NCBI GenBank assembly: GCA_947650285.1
Contig: CANTFL010000086.1
Location: 186,001 to 250,000 of the forward strand
Direction of reading: 5' to 3'
DNA: 64,000 bases
DNA from: Hyaloperonospora brassicae
Lineage: Eukaryota > Oomycota > Peronosporomycetes > Peronosporales > Peronosporaceae
The notes below the pieces were generated by a model, which saw nothing but the letters and a program-made list of their open reading frames with translations, ran no database searches and was not told the origin of the DNA. The position numbers and the translations under genes are program-made. Positions 21,012 to 30,995 of this stretch are shown one piece after another; the stretch's first letter is position 1, and each line of letters begins with the position of its first letter.

Positions 21012-22850
21012 TTACACCTGTCTTACCGCCCGATCAGATTCTGTGTCCAGCTCGCCGTCTTCCTGGTCAAGAGACGGACGACGACGACAACGATCTGATA
21101 CGGTCTCGTGCGTGGCGCGCAGCCTCGTGCCCGAGATGGTCTCGAGGCCTCCGAAGACCGGCTGCATGTAGACTGCATCGAACGCGAGCCACTTGCGGAT
21201 GAACGTGCCGGTGAACGTCTCGCGTCGCGGCGCGCCCAGTGCATCGACATGGGGCTCTCGTCGCTCCTCGTCGTCGCTGTAGTCCTCGTCCCGAAACTGC
21301 GGTCGGGACGTGAGCACTGGGTACGGGTCCACAGTGACCGCCTGCTCGCCCATCGCCTCGTCTGCAGACGTCTGTGGCTCGTGCGGATCTGCGATCCTCG
21401 AGTGCCGACGAAGCGCAAAGTGGCGCGTACTGCGTTGCAGCGCGCGTGCCTGCTCGCCGTCACCGCTCGAGTCCTGGCCAGGCTCTGACTGCCTCAGTTC
21501 GCTGTGGTGATCCGTGAGGCGCAACTTGGAGAGAATGGGGCCCGTCACGCCGCCAATTACGATCGTCGTAAAGAGCACGACGACGAGCGTCGTGGATTCC
21601 ACGAGCCGACGGTGCGAGCCGTGAAGCCCAATGTACTTCCAGTTCTTTGCGAGGGCAAACGCAATGGACCCACGAAGCGCGACGAACCACATCACGCCCA
21701 TGTGTTTCACGGGAATCCGGTCCGACGAGTCCCGAGAGCAGTTCGACAGTCGCAGGAGTGGGAAGATGTTGAACAAACGGGCCACGACGCAGGCGACGAG
21801 TGTGAGCGCGATGAAGCGCCAGTCCACGTCGTCCACGCGCAGTGCACCGCCGGAACCCCGCTTTGGGTGGCCCGAGAAGATCAGGATCACGGACGTGCCC
21901 ATGAACACGTACACGATGTTTTCGCACACAAACGACAACGTGTGCAGCAAGTGAGTGAACGCATGCCGCGCTTCGCGTGACAGCGCGTTGAAGTGGTAGT
22001 GAGCGGTCATGGTTCCGGAGAAAAACAGCGCGACAATGCCGCTCAAGTTCAGACTGTCAGCTACATAGTACGTGAGCAGGCTAAAGATCAAGCACAGCGA
22101 GATCTCGTAGCTCGGGAAGAAGTGCAGCGTGGCGAAGACCTGGCGCTTGAGCAAGAAGGCACCGCTCAGTGTGATCGTTGCACTCACAAGGAGCGACCCG
22201 ACAAACATGCCACTTGTGTTGAGAGCGACGAGCATCAACTGGTTCCAGCTCAAGTCAGTGCCAACGTCCCATTTCTGCAGCGTCTGGTACAAGGCAATGA
22301 CCACGGCATTGTTGATCACGCTCTCTCCAAACACGAGGTTGAACAGCAGCGGCGGCACGCGTAGTCGATTGAAGCACGACAACGTAGCTACTGGGTCCAC
22401 GGCGTTGATGAGCGTCCCGAACAGCAGCGCTTCGACCCACGAAAGTCGCATCACCATCTTGAGCTTTCCAGCAAGGTAGAGGATACCGCCTGTGATGGTC
22501 GCAGCGACGACGGTGCCAATGACGGCCGTGCCCATGATAGCTGGGAAGTTGCGAAAGAACGCTTGCCGCTTGATCGAAAAGCCGCCTTCGTAGATAATGG
22601 GCGGCAATAGCACACTAAAAAAGAGGCTGTTGTCCAGATTTAGGTGCGTATGCAGCGCTACGTGTTTGTCCCCCATGACCATCACGAGCCCTACGACAAG
22701 GCCAAAGACCATGGCAAAGCCGCTTTGCGACACCAGGTTGCACGAGTACCGGTCGAGCACGAACGACACGACGACCACGACGAACAGCATCAGCAACAGC
22801 AGCACCGCGTCTGCCATGGCCGCCGCTTCGACATCTCGCTCGCGTGCCAT
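21012..22850 (-). CDS. Na+/H+ exchanger (NHE/CPA1 family), tandem copy B with altered ND motif
   Basis: Paralogue of copy A, highly similar through the membrane domain and also intronless. ATG 22850 is the first in-frame Met, followed twelve residues later by MADAVLLLL. It keeps LLPPIIYEGGFSIK, AVDPVATL in TM4 and the GSIAFALAKNW block. The ion-binding motif reads FGESVINNAVVIAL (around 22300-22335): the Asp of the Asn-Asp pair has become Asn. In characterised NHEs that Asp is needed for transport, so this copy may be inactive, changed in ion preference or coupling, or regulatory. The C-terminal tail is hydrophilic and diverged from copy A. Confidence 0.9.
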   Translation of the reverse strand: MARERDVEAAAMADAVLLLLMLFVVVVVSFVLDRYSCNLVSQSGFAMVFGLVVGLVMVMGDKHVALHTHLNLDNSLFFSVLLPPIIYEGGFSIKRQAFFRNFPAIMGTAVIGTVVAATITGGILYLAGKLKMVMRLSWVEALLFGTLINAVDPVATLSCFNRLRVPPLLFNLVFGESVINNAVVIALYQTLQKWDVGTDLSWNQLMLVALNTSGMFVGSLLVSATITLSGAFLLKRQVFATLHFFPSYEISLCLIFSLLTYYVADSLNLSGIVALFFSGTMTAHYHFNALSREARHAFTHLLHTLSFVCENIVYVFMGTSVILIFSGHPKRGSGGALRVDDVDWRFIALTLVACVVARLFNIFPLLRLSNCSRDSSDRIPVKHMGVMWFVALRGSIAFALAKNWKYIGLHGSHRRLVESTTLVVVLFTTIVIGGVTGPILSKLRLTDHHSELRQSEPGQDSSGDGEQARALQRSTRHFALRRHSRIADPHEPQTSADEAMGEQAVTVDPYPVLTSRPQFRDEDYSDDEERREPHVDALGAPRRETFTGTFIRKWLAFDAVYMQPVFGGLETISGTRLRATHETVSDRCRRRPSLDQEDGELDTESDRAVRQV

Positions 22851-22959
22851 TTCCACGAATCAGCGACAAAGTGCACCCGCGAAACAAGAAATGGTCTGAA
22901 AATAGCGCTACATTGGACCGCGTGGCACTAATCTTGCACACAAATCTGTGCAGCTACTT

Positions 22960-24466
22960 TTAGCGGGACGCAAACTTGGCACGAGGAGCTCGTGCGGCGC
23001 CTTTTTTGAAGCGCAGCATGCCCATGATTGCTGCAGCAAGACTGCAACCAAACCTTTACACAGCTGTCAGTCGACATCATGACTTGTTGACACAAGTTGC
23101 TCAACATTCATTCGTACCAGGTCGCAGCGTAGCCGATGTGTTTCTCAGGCGTCATGTAGAACTCCAGATACGACGCGAGGCTCTTTTGCACGGGCTTGTC
23201 AAGCGTGGCTTCGCTGCTCGCGTCCTCGACCGCTAGGAAGGGAGCAGCGAGCAATTGTTAGACCAGCACACCGCTGCATGTGGATCCGTATCCACCTACC
23301 TAGCGCATCGACCATCACAGGCAAGTCGGTCGAGGTGACGCCCATGGCATCCGCCAGTTCCCTCTGGTCCACGTAGAAAAAGTGGCGATGTTCTGGATCG
23401 TTGTCTGGCGTAAAGCGGTTCCTCTGCAGCGCAAACGCTGTAAGAAAGCGCAGACAAACATCGAGTGATATCGCCGGCAGTACATACCACTTCCTCATGA
23501 CGAAGCACGCCGATGAACGACACGTTCACGTCATCCTCCTTCTTGTCGCGCGCCATGTGAGCATCCAAAAGCTCGCGCGGAAGCCAACCTCGGTTCACAA
23601 TCACCGGTGTTCTGCACAACACGACAGGACTTGTGACACGTGATCGCGAGCAAACGCAGGACAGCAGACGAAGTCTCACCCATTCTCTCGCTCTAGCAGC
23701 GAATAAATGTAGCCGCCGGACTTCACTGTTGCCACCGAATCGTTCGGATCGGCAGGCGCCGAGCGAGGATCTGCAACACGAATGCACGTCATGGCGTCAA
23801 AAGCCCAGTGACGTTTGCATAGCAACTGCTTTCTGTCTAAACCATATATCGTACACAAGTAAATCGTGCTGCCAGGCTTATAGCGACCTTCAACACGAAG
23901 CTGGCGGTACTCGATATCATCTCTACACCAGATCAGTGCATAACGTCGTTAGTTTGCGCAAACGCAGCCATCCACACCATGCATCAATCTGACGTGTCAT
24001 CGCTCGCTGTTGCGTTCTTCGGCAGCTCAATGACCGACTCTGACAGCTCTTTGCTGCGCTCTTTGATCAGATCCATCTTCCAGTAGTAGCGTTCGACCTG
24101 CCGTTTCCATCCAGACATCCCACAACGTTCGCGATGGAGCCAACAACAAACCTTTGGAGCTTTGCATCATCATCATCATCATCATGTCATGCAATGTACC
24201 TGCCACGTGCCCAGGTACGCGGTCGTTGCCGTCTAGTGCAGCCCACAAGTAAGCAGACGGTCGGTTACAACCACAAGTCTCCGATCTCTTCTTGTGTATC
24301 CATTGCTGAACGCACGCACCACTGCGCCAAAGACCGCCATGCCAGCGTATCGAGAGAAGCTGCTCTCATTGACACTCGAGTGCTTCGTTGCGGTATCCGA
24401 CACCGACGCCACGCAGCGACTCGCGGGCAGACGCGGCAGGACTCGAAGCACGCGACGTGCGAACAT
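22960..24466 (-). CDS. SURF1: SURF1-like cytochrome c oxidase assembly factor
   Basis: SURF1 sits in the mitochondrial inner membrane and helps insert haem a into COX1. ATG 24466 opens an Arg-rich, Ser-rich presequence typical of mitochondrial import. A following exon (about 24000-24125) gives the family block around WKRQVERYYWKMDLIKER. Next come a GGYIYSLLERE segment and the hallmark TPVIVNRGWLP (about 23560-23620). NRFTPDNDPEHRHFFYVDQ follows (about 23370-23420), then an exon at 23118-23232 ending HIGYAATW. Intron 23054-23117 joins this to the last exon (22960-23053), which supplies FGCSLAAAIMG, the second membrane segment, and a basic tail. The order and both membrane segments match the family. 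Borders in 23500-24250 are approximate. Confidence 0.85.
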
Positions 24467-24574
24467 TATTGATCAAGATATCGAGAAAACAGTTGTCCAA
24501 CAGACGACAGAAAGAGTCGATCCAACAGTTGCCAACACACGACTAAACTTGGATTATGGCACTGCCTACCATTA

Positions 24575-24633
24575 TTGCTTTCACTACCATTATTGATCTC
24601 GCTACCATTATTGATCTCACTACCATTATTGAT
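24575..24633. repeat. Short tandem repeat (about 18-19 bp unit, three copies)
   Basis: Three copies of a unit close to ctaccattattgatctc lie in the presumed 5' leader of the RNA methyltransferase gene. A separate CCAC-rich run follows at 24720-24752, just before its ATG. Confidence 0.7.
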
Positions 24634-24759
24634 GTAGTACGCCCGTTATGGGTCTCGATTTCGCAGCGAACTTTTGTGGTGCGAGCCTACTATTCCAACA
24701 ACTCACGGTCCTTGTTGTACCCATCCATCCACCCATCCACCCACCCACCCACTACGACC

Positions 24760-25983
24760 ATGGCTTTCAAAGCTGATGGACACATCTTTGGCAACTTCCA
24801 CGCGTACTACAGCTTCAACCCCGTGCACGAGCGCTTGCGGTTTATGGATGCGCAGACTGCTGATGCGCTGCGCCGGGAACTGCTCATGAAGGAATCGTCG
24901 GGTGCAAATGCGGCAGACGAGACGTTGACTGTCATTGACATTGGCTGCAACGAAGGCGACTTGACGATCGGTCTGTACAACGCGCTGACTGGTCGAGAAG
25001 CACCTGCAAGTGCCGGTCACATGGACGACGTGACTGACTTTGACCTCGCTCACATTTGTACCCTAAATGAACGCGTACAGAAGAACAAGTGGCACGTGGA
25101 GTACCTGATTGAGGACCAGAGCGAGACGAATCATCGCAGACACTACGTCTGTGAGCTCCAGATCAACAACAAGGTGATGGGTCATGGGGAAGGCGTATCG
25201 AAGAAGGTGGCAAAGGCCAAGGCGGCTGAAATGGCTCTGACGGCACTCGACGACAAGAACCAGATCCAGGAACAGAGAGAGGAGAAGTCCACGGACACGA
25301 ACAGCGGTCTGGACCAGTGTCCAGTGGCAACAGAAAACGAAGAGATGGCGATGAGAAAGAAGAAGCTCATGGTTCTTGGTGTAGATCTTGACGAGGCGCT
25401 GATTGCACGTGCTGCCAAGAAGCCCGTGCAGGTGGCCGACGGAGATGTCGTGCAATTCCGTCGCGTGGATGTCATGATGAGCGCGTTCCGCAAGGAAATC
25501 GCTCCGTTTCTAGAGCTGGCGAAGCGCACGACAGGCAAGCGCGAATTCGATTTCGTCACTTGCTTTAGCGTGACAATGTGGATTCATCTCAATCATGGAG
25601 ACGACGGCCTGTGGAAGTTTCTCGAGACAGTCAGTAACATGACCGAGCATCTTATCATCGAGCCTCAGACGTGGAAATGCTATCGGTACGTGACAAGTCG
25701 GTAGGCTTGTCGGCAGGTGTGGTGATTCCTCGGATTGCACTGACGCAACTGCTTGTCCCGTGTTGACCACAGCAACGCACGGAAGCGGCTGAACCGCAGG
25801 CACATCGAAGTGCCTCAGTCGTTCAACGAGATCAAGGTACGCGCGGACGTCGTCGAGAAGATTGACGCGTTTTTGCTGGCAGGCCGGTTCCGCTACAAAG
25901 CTCAACTTGGCAAGACCAACTGGTCGCGGAATGTAGTTCTCTACAGCCGCAAGCCCGTGCCTGGGATCTTGTACGCTTTGTGA
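24760..25983 (+). CDS. Bin3/MePCE-type RNA 5'-phosphate methyltransferase with an inserted dsRNA-binding domain
   Basis: Two exons, 24760-25685 and 25773-25983, join in frame. The N-terminus has the SAM-binding motif VIDIGCNEGDLTIGLYNAL. About 30 residues later, a double-stranded-RNA-binding domain is inserted (about 25060-25250): a start like a dsRBD first helix and strand, YLIEDQ, then HYVCELQINNKV, and a final helix with GVSKKVAKAKAAEMALTAL, including the Lys-Lys-x-Ala-Lys RNA-contact pattern. The methyltransferase then resumes with LMVLGVDLDEALI (motif II), FDFVTCFSVTMWIHLNHGD and IIEPQTWKCYR, the Bin3 hallmark, and a C-terminal NWSRNVVLYSRK. This family caps RNA 5' phosphates (7SK, U6, tRNA-His, pre-miRNA). 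The dsRBD sits inside the Rossmann fold rather than at an end. Upstream in-frame codons before 24760 are repeat-derived and probably untranslated. Confidence 0.88.
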
Positions 25984-26949
25984 TAGCAGACAAAGTGCGC
26001 AAGAAGCCAGCGCAAGCGATGGCGGTGGTTCTCTGTACTGAGTGAGGCCAAAAACCGCGTCTGCGTCCGGACTCGCTCGACTGACCGCATCACTTTTGCA
26101 CGGCACGGGTCAGCCAATGGGGACGGCTGGGAGACGTTCCTGCTTCCTTCTGGCGCTGGATGTAACGAAGAAGTGCAGGCGTTCAGCACCATTGTCTTCG
26201 CACACTGGCCTTATCGTGCGTGTCGATGCTGATTCGTATCTGTCTCATGCACACGTTTGTATAACGCCTACGCGAGTATGGTCCACATACCCCGTGGCGA
26301 CGCCAAAGGCATAACGACAACCAGGAGGCTGTCGATGCCGTACTAATGCTGTAATGACACAGACTGTGTCTCACCAACTGGTTTGTGTGCGGTTTACAGA
26401 ATGGCTGTGCGCTGTGTCGTGCTTTGTAAGCAAGCACCGTTTTCCGACGAACAAAGTTCGTTCGTGTCTCGTTTTTCTCAGAAGACGTCAGACGGCACAT
26501 TCTTAGCCAGTGGAGATCGTATCCAATGCTGCAAATACAGGCTAGCATAGTTTCTCCATCGCGCAACTGACGCACCATACGTGCTCTACAGCATCAACTC
26601 GCTCGTCGTACAAGCAAAAGAGTCGGAGTCGTTGGAGTAGTCGGAGCGTACATAGACGAGCATTGCTCTGCCCGTACAAATCAGTAATCAAGCGAAACCA
26701 TCGCCGCGCGACGGCGGCGCAGACAGCACAGCATCGCATCTATTTATAGGCGGAACGTTCTCCGGTCTCACCACTTGACCAGACGGTTTCCAGTGCACCC
26801 ACCCACCGACCAACAAACAAACCGACAGACCCACAGACCGACAGACAAACCGACCGACAGACCGACAGACCGACAGACCGACAGACCCATTGCGGTTCGA
26901 GCTCATTTGAAATTCCGAGACTGGTCGTGTGTGTGTGTGTAGCTGCTGT
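25984..26949. other. Intergenic region with a CAGACCGA-type tandem repeat
   Basis: No gene is supported. A tandem repeat of units like cagaccga occupies about 26804-26888, just upstream of the next start codon at 26950. Confidence 0.6.
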
Positions 26950-27777
26950 ATGGACGCGGCCGAGTTCCTCAGTATTGCGCACGAGACGCTGAGCCGCACA
27001 GTGTTACGCGTGCGCGATGGCGAGCAGCTCGTCCCTTCGTCAAGAAGCCCCTTGAGCACTGACGCAGTCGTAGCAGTTGTGCTGCTGTTCTCCGTGACGC
27101 TGTTGCCCGTAGTACTGCGCGTGCGGGTTCTCTACACGTTTTGCTGGGCGATCTTCACGGTGTTGGCCCACGTGATTGAGTCAAAGGCAGCGCTGGGCCT
27201 CGCCACGTCGCTGGGCCTCACGGTCATGATGGGGTGGTACTCGCTGCGCGTGTTCGATCGCACGACGTTCATGGGCATCTTGCAGGGCTGGTTCGGCAGC
27301 ATGAGCAAGTACGGGTCGTTCCAGCTGCTGGCCAACGCGATCGACCTGGTGCTGCACATGGGCGTACCGCTCGCACTCGTGTGCTGCTACCTGCCGCTCG
27401 TGCAGATCTGGATGACGGGACCTATTCTGCTGTAAGTGCGGGACTGCTGCTACTGCTGTCTGCCTCGTGTCTGGTGGTGTAGGAGGGGACGCTAAGGCTC
27501 GAGTGCTGACATGCGAGTGTGTGTGTGTCTTGCATGTGGTATGCACTTGTCCATTAGCTTCTCTCGACTGTGGATCAAGGTCGTTGCTGGCGGCGACCTC
27601 TCGCTCTCGGGCAACGACATTTACCACATTGATCCGCCGCGCCCGAGAACCTTCTGGCAAACGGCGCACGCGATCGAGTTGAGCTACAACCTCATTATCC
27701 CGACAGTCTGCGTACTCGCGTGTGAAGCAGGTATGCACGACTTTGTGGTCGCGTGCGTGCTTGACCCGACCATGTAA
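26950..27777 (+). CDS. Truncated tandem copy: polytopic membrane domain only
   Basis: ATG 26950 opens exon 1 (26950-27431). The donor ctgct/gtaagt and an acceptor at 27557 lead to exon 2 (27558-27730), after which the frame either reads through to TAA 27775-27777 or uses a donor at 27731 with no matching downstream exon. The product, about 230 residues, has several hydrophobic segments and shares conserved blocks with the next gene: MGWYSLRVFDR, CCYLPLV, SRLW, FWQTA. It lacks the methyltransferase half that the next gene carries. It is most likely a partial tandem duplicate; whether the short membrane protein works is unknown. Confidence 0.65.
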
Positions 27778-27892
27778 CAACGACCTGTCGTCGAGCGGAC
27801 GGTGATTCGTTGATAGCATATAGACAGAGACACGAAACAAGCCCACGGTCGCCTCGCGGCTCAGAGAAAAGGACACAAAGGGCTGCGTCATA

Positions 27893-28085
27893 GGAGGGAG
27901 GGAGGGAGGGAGAGAGGGAGAGGGGCCATGTTCCCTCTGCGGCACTTGTTGGACCAGCGAAGACGCCAGCGGAACTAACTACAGACTATCCACACACACA
28001 CACACACACAGACCCGCACATCGCGTGATAGCAGCTTCAATACAAGACCCCCTCTCCACCGCCAGCAGCAGCAGCAGCAGCTTGT
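27893..28085. repeat. Microsatellites (GGGA, CA and CAG tracts)
   Basis: A GGGA/GA-rich run at about 27896-27926, a CA run at about 27990-28010 and a CAG run at about 28062-28081 lie between the truncated and full copies. Confidence 0.75.
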
Positions 28086-28148
28086 GTCTGTCTCGACCGA
28101 TGATGACAGCCGACGTCACTTTTTGTTTTTCGTGCAAGAGCTCTCGAG

Positions 28149-30399
28149 ATGGATACACTTTTGGACGGGCACAGCCACGACGCCGTCCAGCCACCCGACC
28201 ACGTGGATGCAGCTGTGGCCGTCGCGCTCTTGTTTGGCGTCGTCGTGCTGCCGCCGCTCGTGGGCGTCCGCACCATGTACACCAACTGCTGGTTCGTGTT
28301 CACGGCCGTCGCGCACGTGGTCGCGTCCGAGTCGGCGCTCGGCATTGCCACGTCCATGGGCATCACCATTATGGTGGGCTGGTACTCGCTCCGCGTGTTC
28401 GACCGCTACGCCTTCACGGCCGTTCTCAACGGCTGGCTCGGGGTCTGGACCAGCTCGCCCGTGCTCGGCGTCGCAGCGCGTGTCGTGGACTTTGTGCTCC
28501 ATCTGCTGGTGCCCATGCTGCTGGTGTCGTGCTACCTGCCACTCGTTCGCGTGTGGATGAGCGTGCCTGCGCTAATGTACGACCAGACGTGACGGTCGTT
28601 TCGTCAATGGGGCATAGTGAGTGCCACGCTCGTGCTGACTCTTGTGGCTATGTGTGTGCAGATCGTCGCGACTGTGGAGCCACTTTGTTGTTGGAGGTGG
28701 CGTCTTCCCGAAAGCTGATCACATCTACCGGTTCTCCCCGCCGCGGTCACAGCACTTTTGGAACGCGGCTTACAAGATGGAGCTCATGCTAAACCTGCTC
28801 GTCCCTCTCTTCTGCGTGCTGGCGCATCAGGTAGTCTCTGATTGAAAGGACTATGCATATCCGTGTGTTGTTAAGCCGAGTCTAATATCATCGCTGGCTG
28901 CTGCTGCTGCTGTTGTTGTTGTCGTTTGTTTTTGGTATGGCCACTCGCGTGTGCCAGCGGTCTTTCTGGGTGTACGTGGCGACGGCCATTGCAGGGGCGA
29001 TCTTGTTCTGTCTGCAGCTGATCCGGTCGCTGTCGTTACCAAAGCTGCGGAAGAACGCTAAGACGATCATGTGTCGTCTGCTGTCCAGTGGCGGCATCCG
29101 ACCGAACGTGGTACGTGTCAAACGACGTCGCTGTGCATTGAGAGTCTCGAGCGTGTCGTAATATCTGCGCTGTCGTTCATGTTGCCATATCTCCAGGACT
29201 TTGTCGTCCGCAACGACTCGTTCTGGCTGGACTGGATGAGCGAGGGGCTCGTAGCTATTGGTGAATCCTACGTCGGTTGTCTGTGGGCGACCAGCGCTGC
29301 CTGCACGCTGGACGACATGGTTGCGAGTCTTCTGACCATCCCTATGGAGGGCAGACAGGAGATGTATCGGTCCTGGAGTGCTCGTTTCGTCGCACTTGCA
29401 GCGCGCTTGTTCAACTACCCACCTTCGTCCATGGGTCTTGTCGTTGGTGCTGTGTCGGAGCAATTCGACCTCTGCCCAGAGTTCCGGCAAGCTTACATGG
29501 ACCGATACTTGCACCAAGGCTTCGGGATGTGGACGCCCGGAACAGCCACGATTCACGTCGCTCAATCGAACAAGCTTGCAAACTTGGACCAGCTGCTGGA
29601 TATCCGGGTACGCATTCGATCGAAGCGCGCTGTCCATGCAACGGGGTGTAGGCGCCATCTCACATCATGCTCTGTATCGTGCTTGCTTCAGGCTGGTCAC
29701 ACCGTCTTGGATGTCAGTATCGGATCATGGGGCGGAGTGGGCTGCTACCTCGCTCAACAGCACGCCGATGCTACTGTCGTATGCGTGCTGTCGACGATCC
29801 AGGAACTCGCGCGCGCGAAGAAATTCGCCCGCGAGCTGGACGTCTTCAGTCGAATGGAGTTCGTGCTCACTGAGACACCCGACAAGCTCTTGGCGCTGTT
29901 GGACGGATATCGTGCGTCCAAGTTCGATCGCATCACACTGTGCGGCGTGATAGAAACGATACCGGACACGCAGCGGACGCGATTCCTGCGAGCGCTGAAG
30001 CGTGTGCAGACCTCGAACGGCTCGACGCTGCTCGAGCTGAGCGTGTGCACGGCAGCGCACATGACGACCCACGCCTGGACGAACAAGTACGTGCATAGTG
30101 CGTTCCCGTGCTACGCCATCACGTTGCCGTGCGTGCGTCGACTGGCTGGGGAGACGGGCTTTACACTGCAAGACACGCTCGGCTACTCGGAGCACTACGA
30201 GCGCACGTTCCTCGAGTGGAATCGCCGCTTCCAAGCGCAATGGGGGCACGACGCAGCAACGGACGATCCGACGTCCCCGTTGCAGCCGATGCCGTCGCTC
30301 CCAGAGTCGTTCAAGCGCACGTGGGAGTTCTATTTGCTGCACTCTGCTGCTTGTTACCGGTCTCGAGCACTCCAAGTGTTCCAGGTCCGAATGAGCTGA
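28149..30399 (+). CDS. Polytopic membrane domain fused to a cyclopropane-fatty-acid-synthase-like methyltransferase
   Basis: Five exons join in phase: 28149-28576, 28662-28830, 28958-29110, 29197-29607 and 29692-30399. The first three encode about 250 residues with several membrane segments, homologous to the preceding truncated gene. The last two encode a soluble half resembling CFA synthases: a helical region with FWLDWMSEGLVAIGESY and then GFGMWTPGT, followed by the SAM-binding motif VLDVSIGSWGGVGCYLAQ. Downstream conserved blocks are LCGVIET, TTHAWTNKYVHSAFP and YSEHYERTFLEWNRRF. Bacterial CFA synthases add a methylene bridge to unsaturated acyl chains of phospholipids; the membrane half would place the enzyme in a membrane. 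The usual GCGWGG is here SIGSWGG. The product could also be a different lipid methyltransferase. Confidence 0.75.
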
Positions 30400-30489
30400 C
30401 ACAATGGTCTCGCTCGAGTCGTTGTGTCCGTTTGTGGGTGACACCCCTCCCGATGTCCAGAGCCGTGACTTCTGAAGCTTGTCCCCGTT

Positions 30490-30676
30490 GTAGTAGTAGT
30501 TATCAAAGTAGTAGTAGTAGTAGTAGTATTGGGAGGAGTAATAATAGCATTAGTAGTTGTATTGGGAGGAGTAATAGTAGTAGTATTGGGAGGAGTAATC
30601 GTAGTAGTAGTATTGGGAGGAGTAATCGTACTACTAGTAGTAGTAGTCTGAGCACTAGTAGTAATAGTAGGAGTAG
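30490..30676. repeat. AGT-rich microsatellite/minisatellite
   Basis: AGT triplet runs alternate with the unit tattgggaggagtaat, which recurs about four times. The long leucine-rich frame on the opposite strand here is an artefact of this repeat. Confidence 0.85.
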
Positions 30677-30995
30677 CTTTTCAAATAAACTGATTAATCC
30701 CATCCGAGTCGGCGCTGTAGTTGGAATGCTAATGCCTCCTGATCTTGCAGTGGAAGAAAAGCTTATGTATATCAGGTAGGCTGTTCAGCCATTTTGTGGG
30801 TCGTAACTATCCTGGGTGAGGGTACGAATACCTCGTATAGTGGCGAAATGTATGTCTTGGATATTTTGCAGCTCATAAATGATCCAGTCGATCGTGGCGC
30901 TGCAATCGGATATAATTCTTTCTCAAGTACGGATTTTTGTCTCGACTACATTACAGCCCTCTAATCGCAAGCGACTTTATTTGCACGTCACGCTC

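Noticed and set aside
26804..26888. A CRISPR-like array (regular cagaccga units)
   Set aside because: Units are 8 bp and contiguous with no spacers; it is a microsatellite in eukaryotic DNA.
30503..30703. A leucine-rich minus-strand frame
   Set aside because: It is the complement of an AGT-rich repeat, with no codon variety or flanking gene structure.
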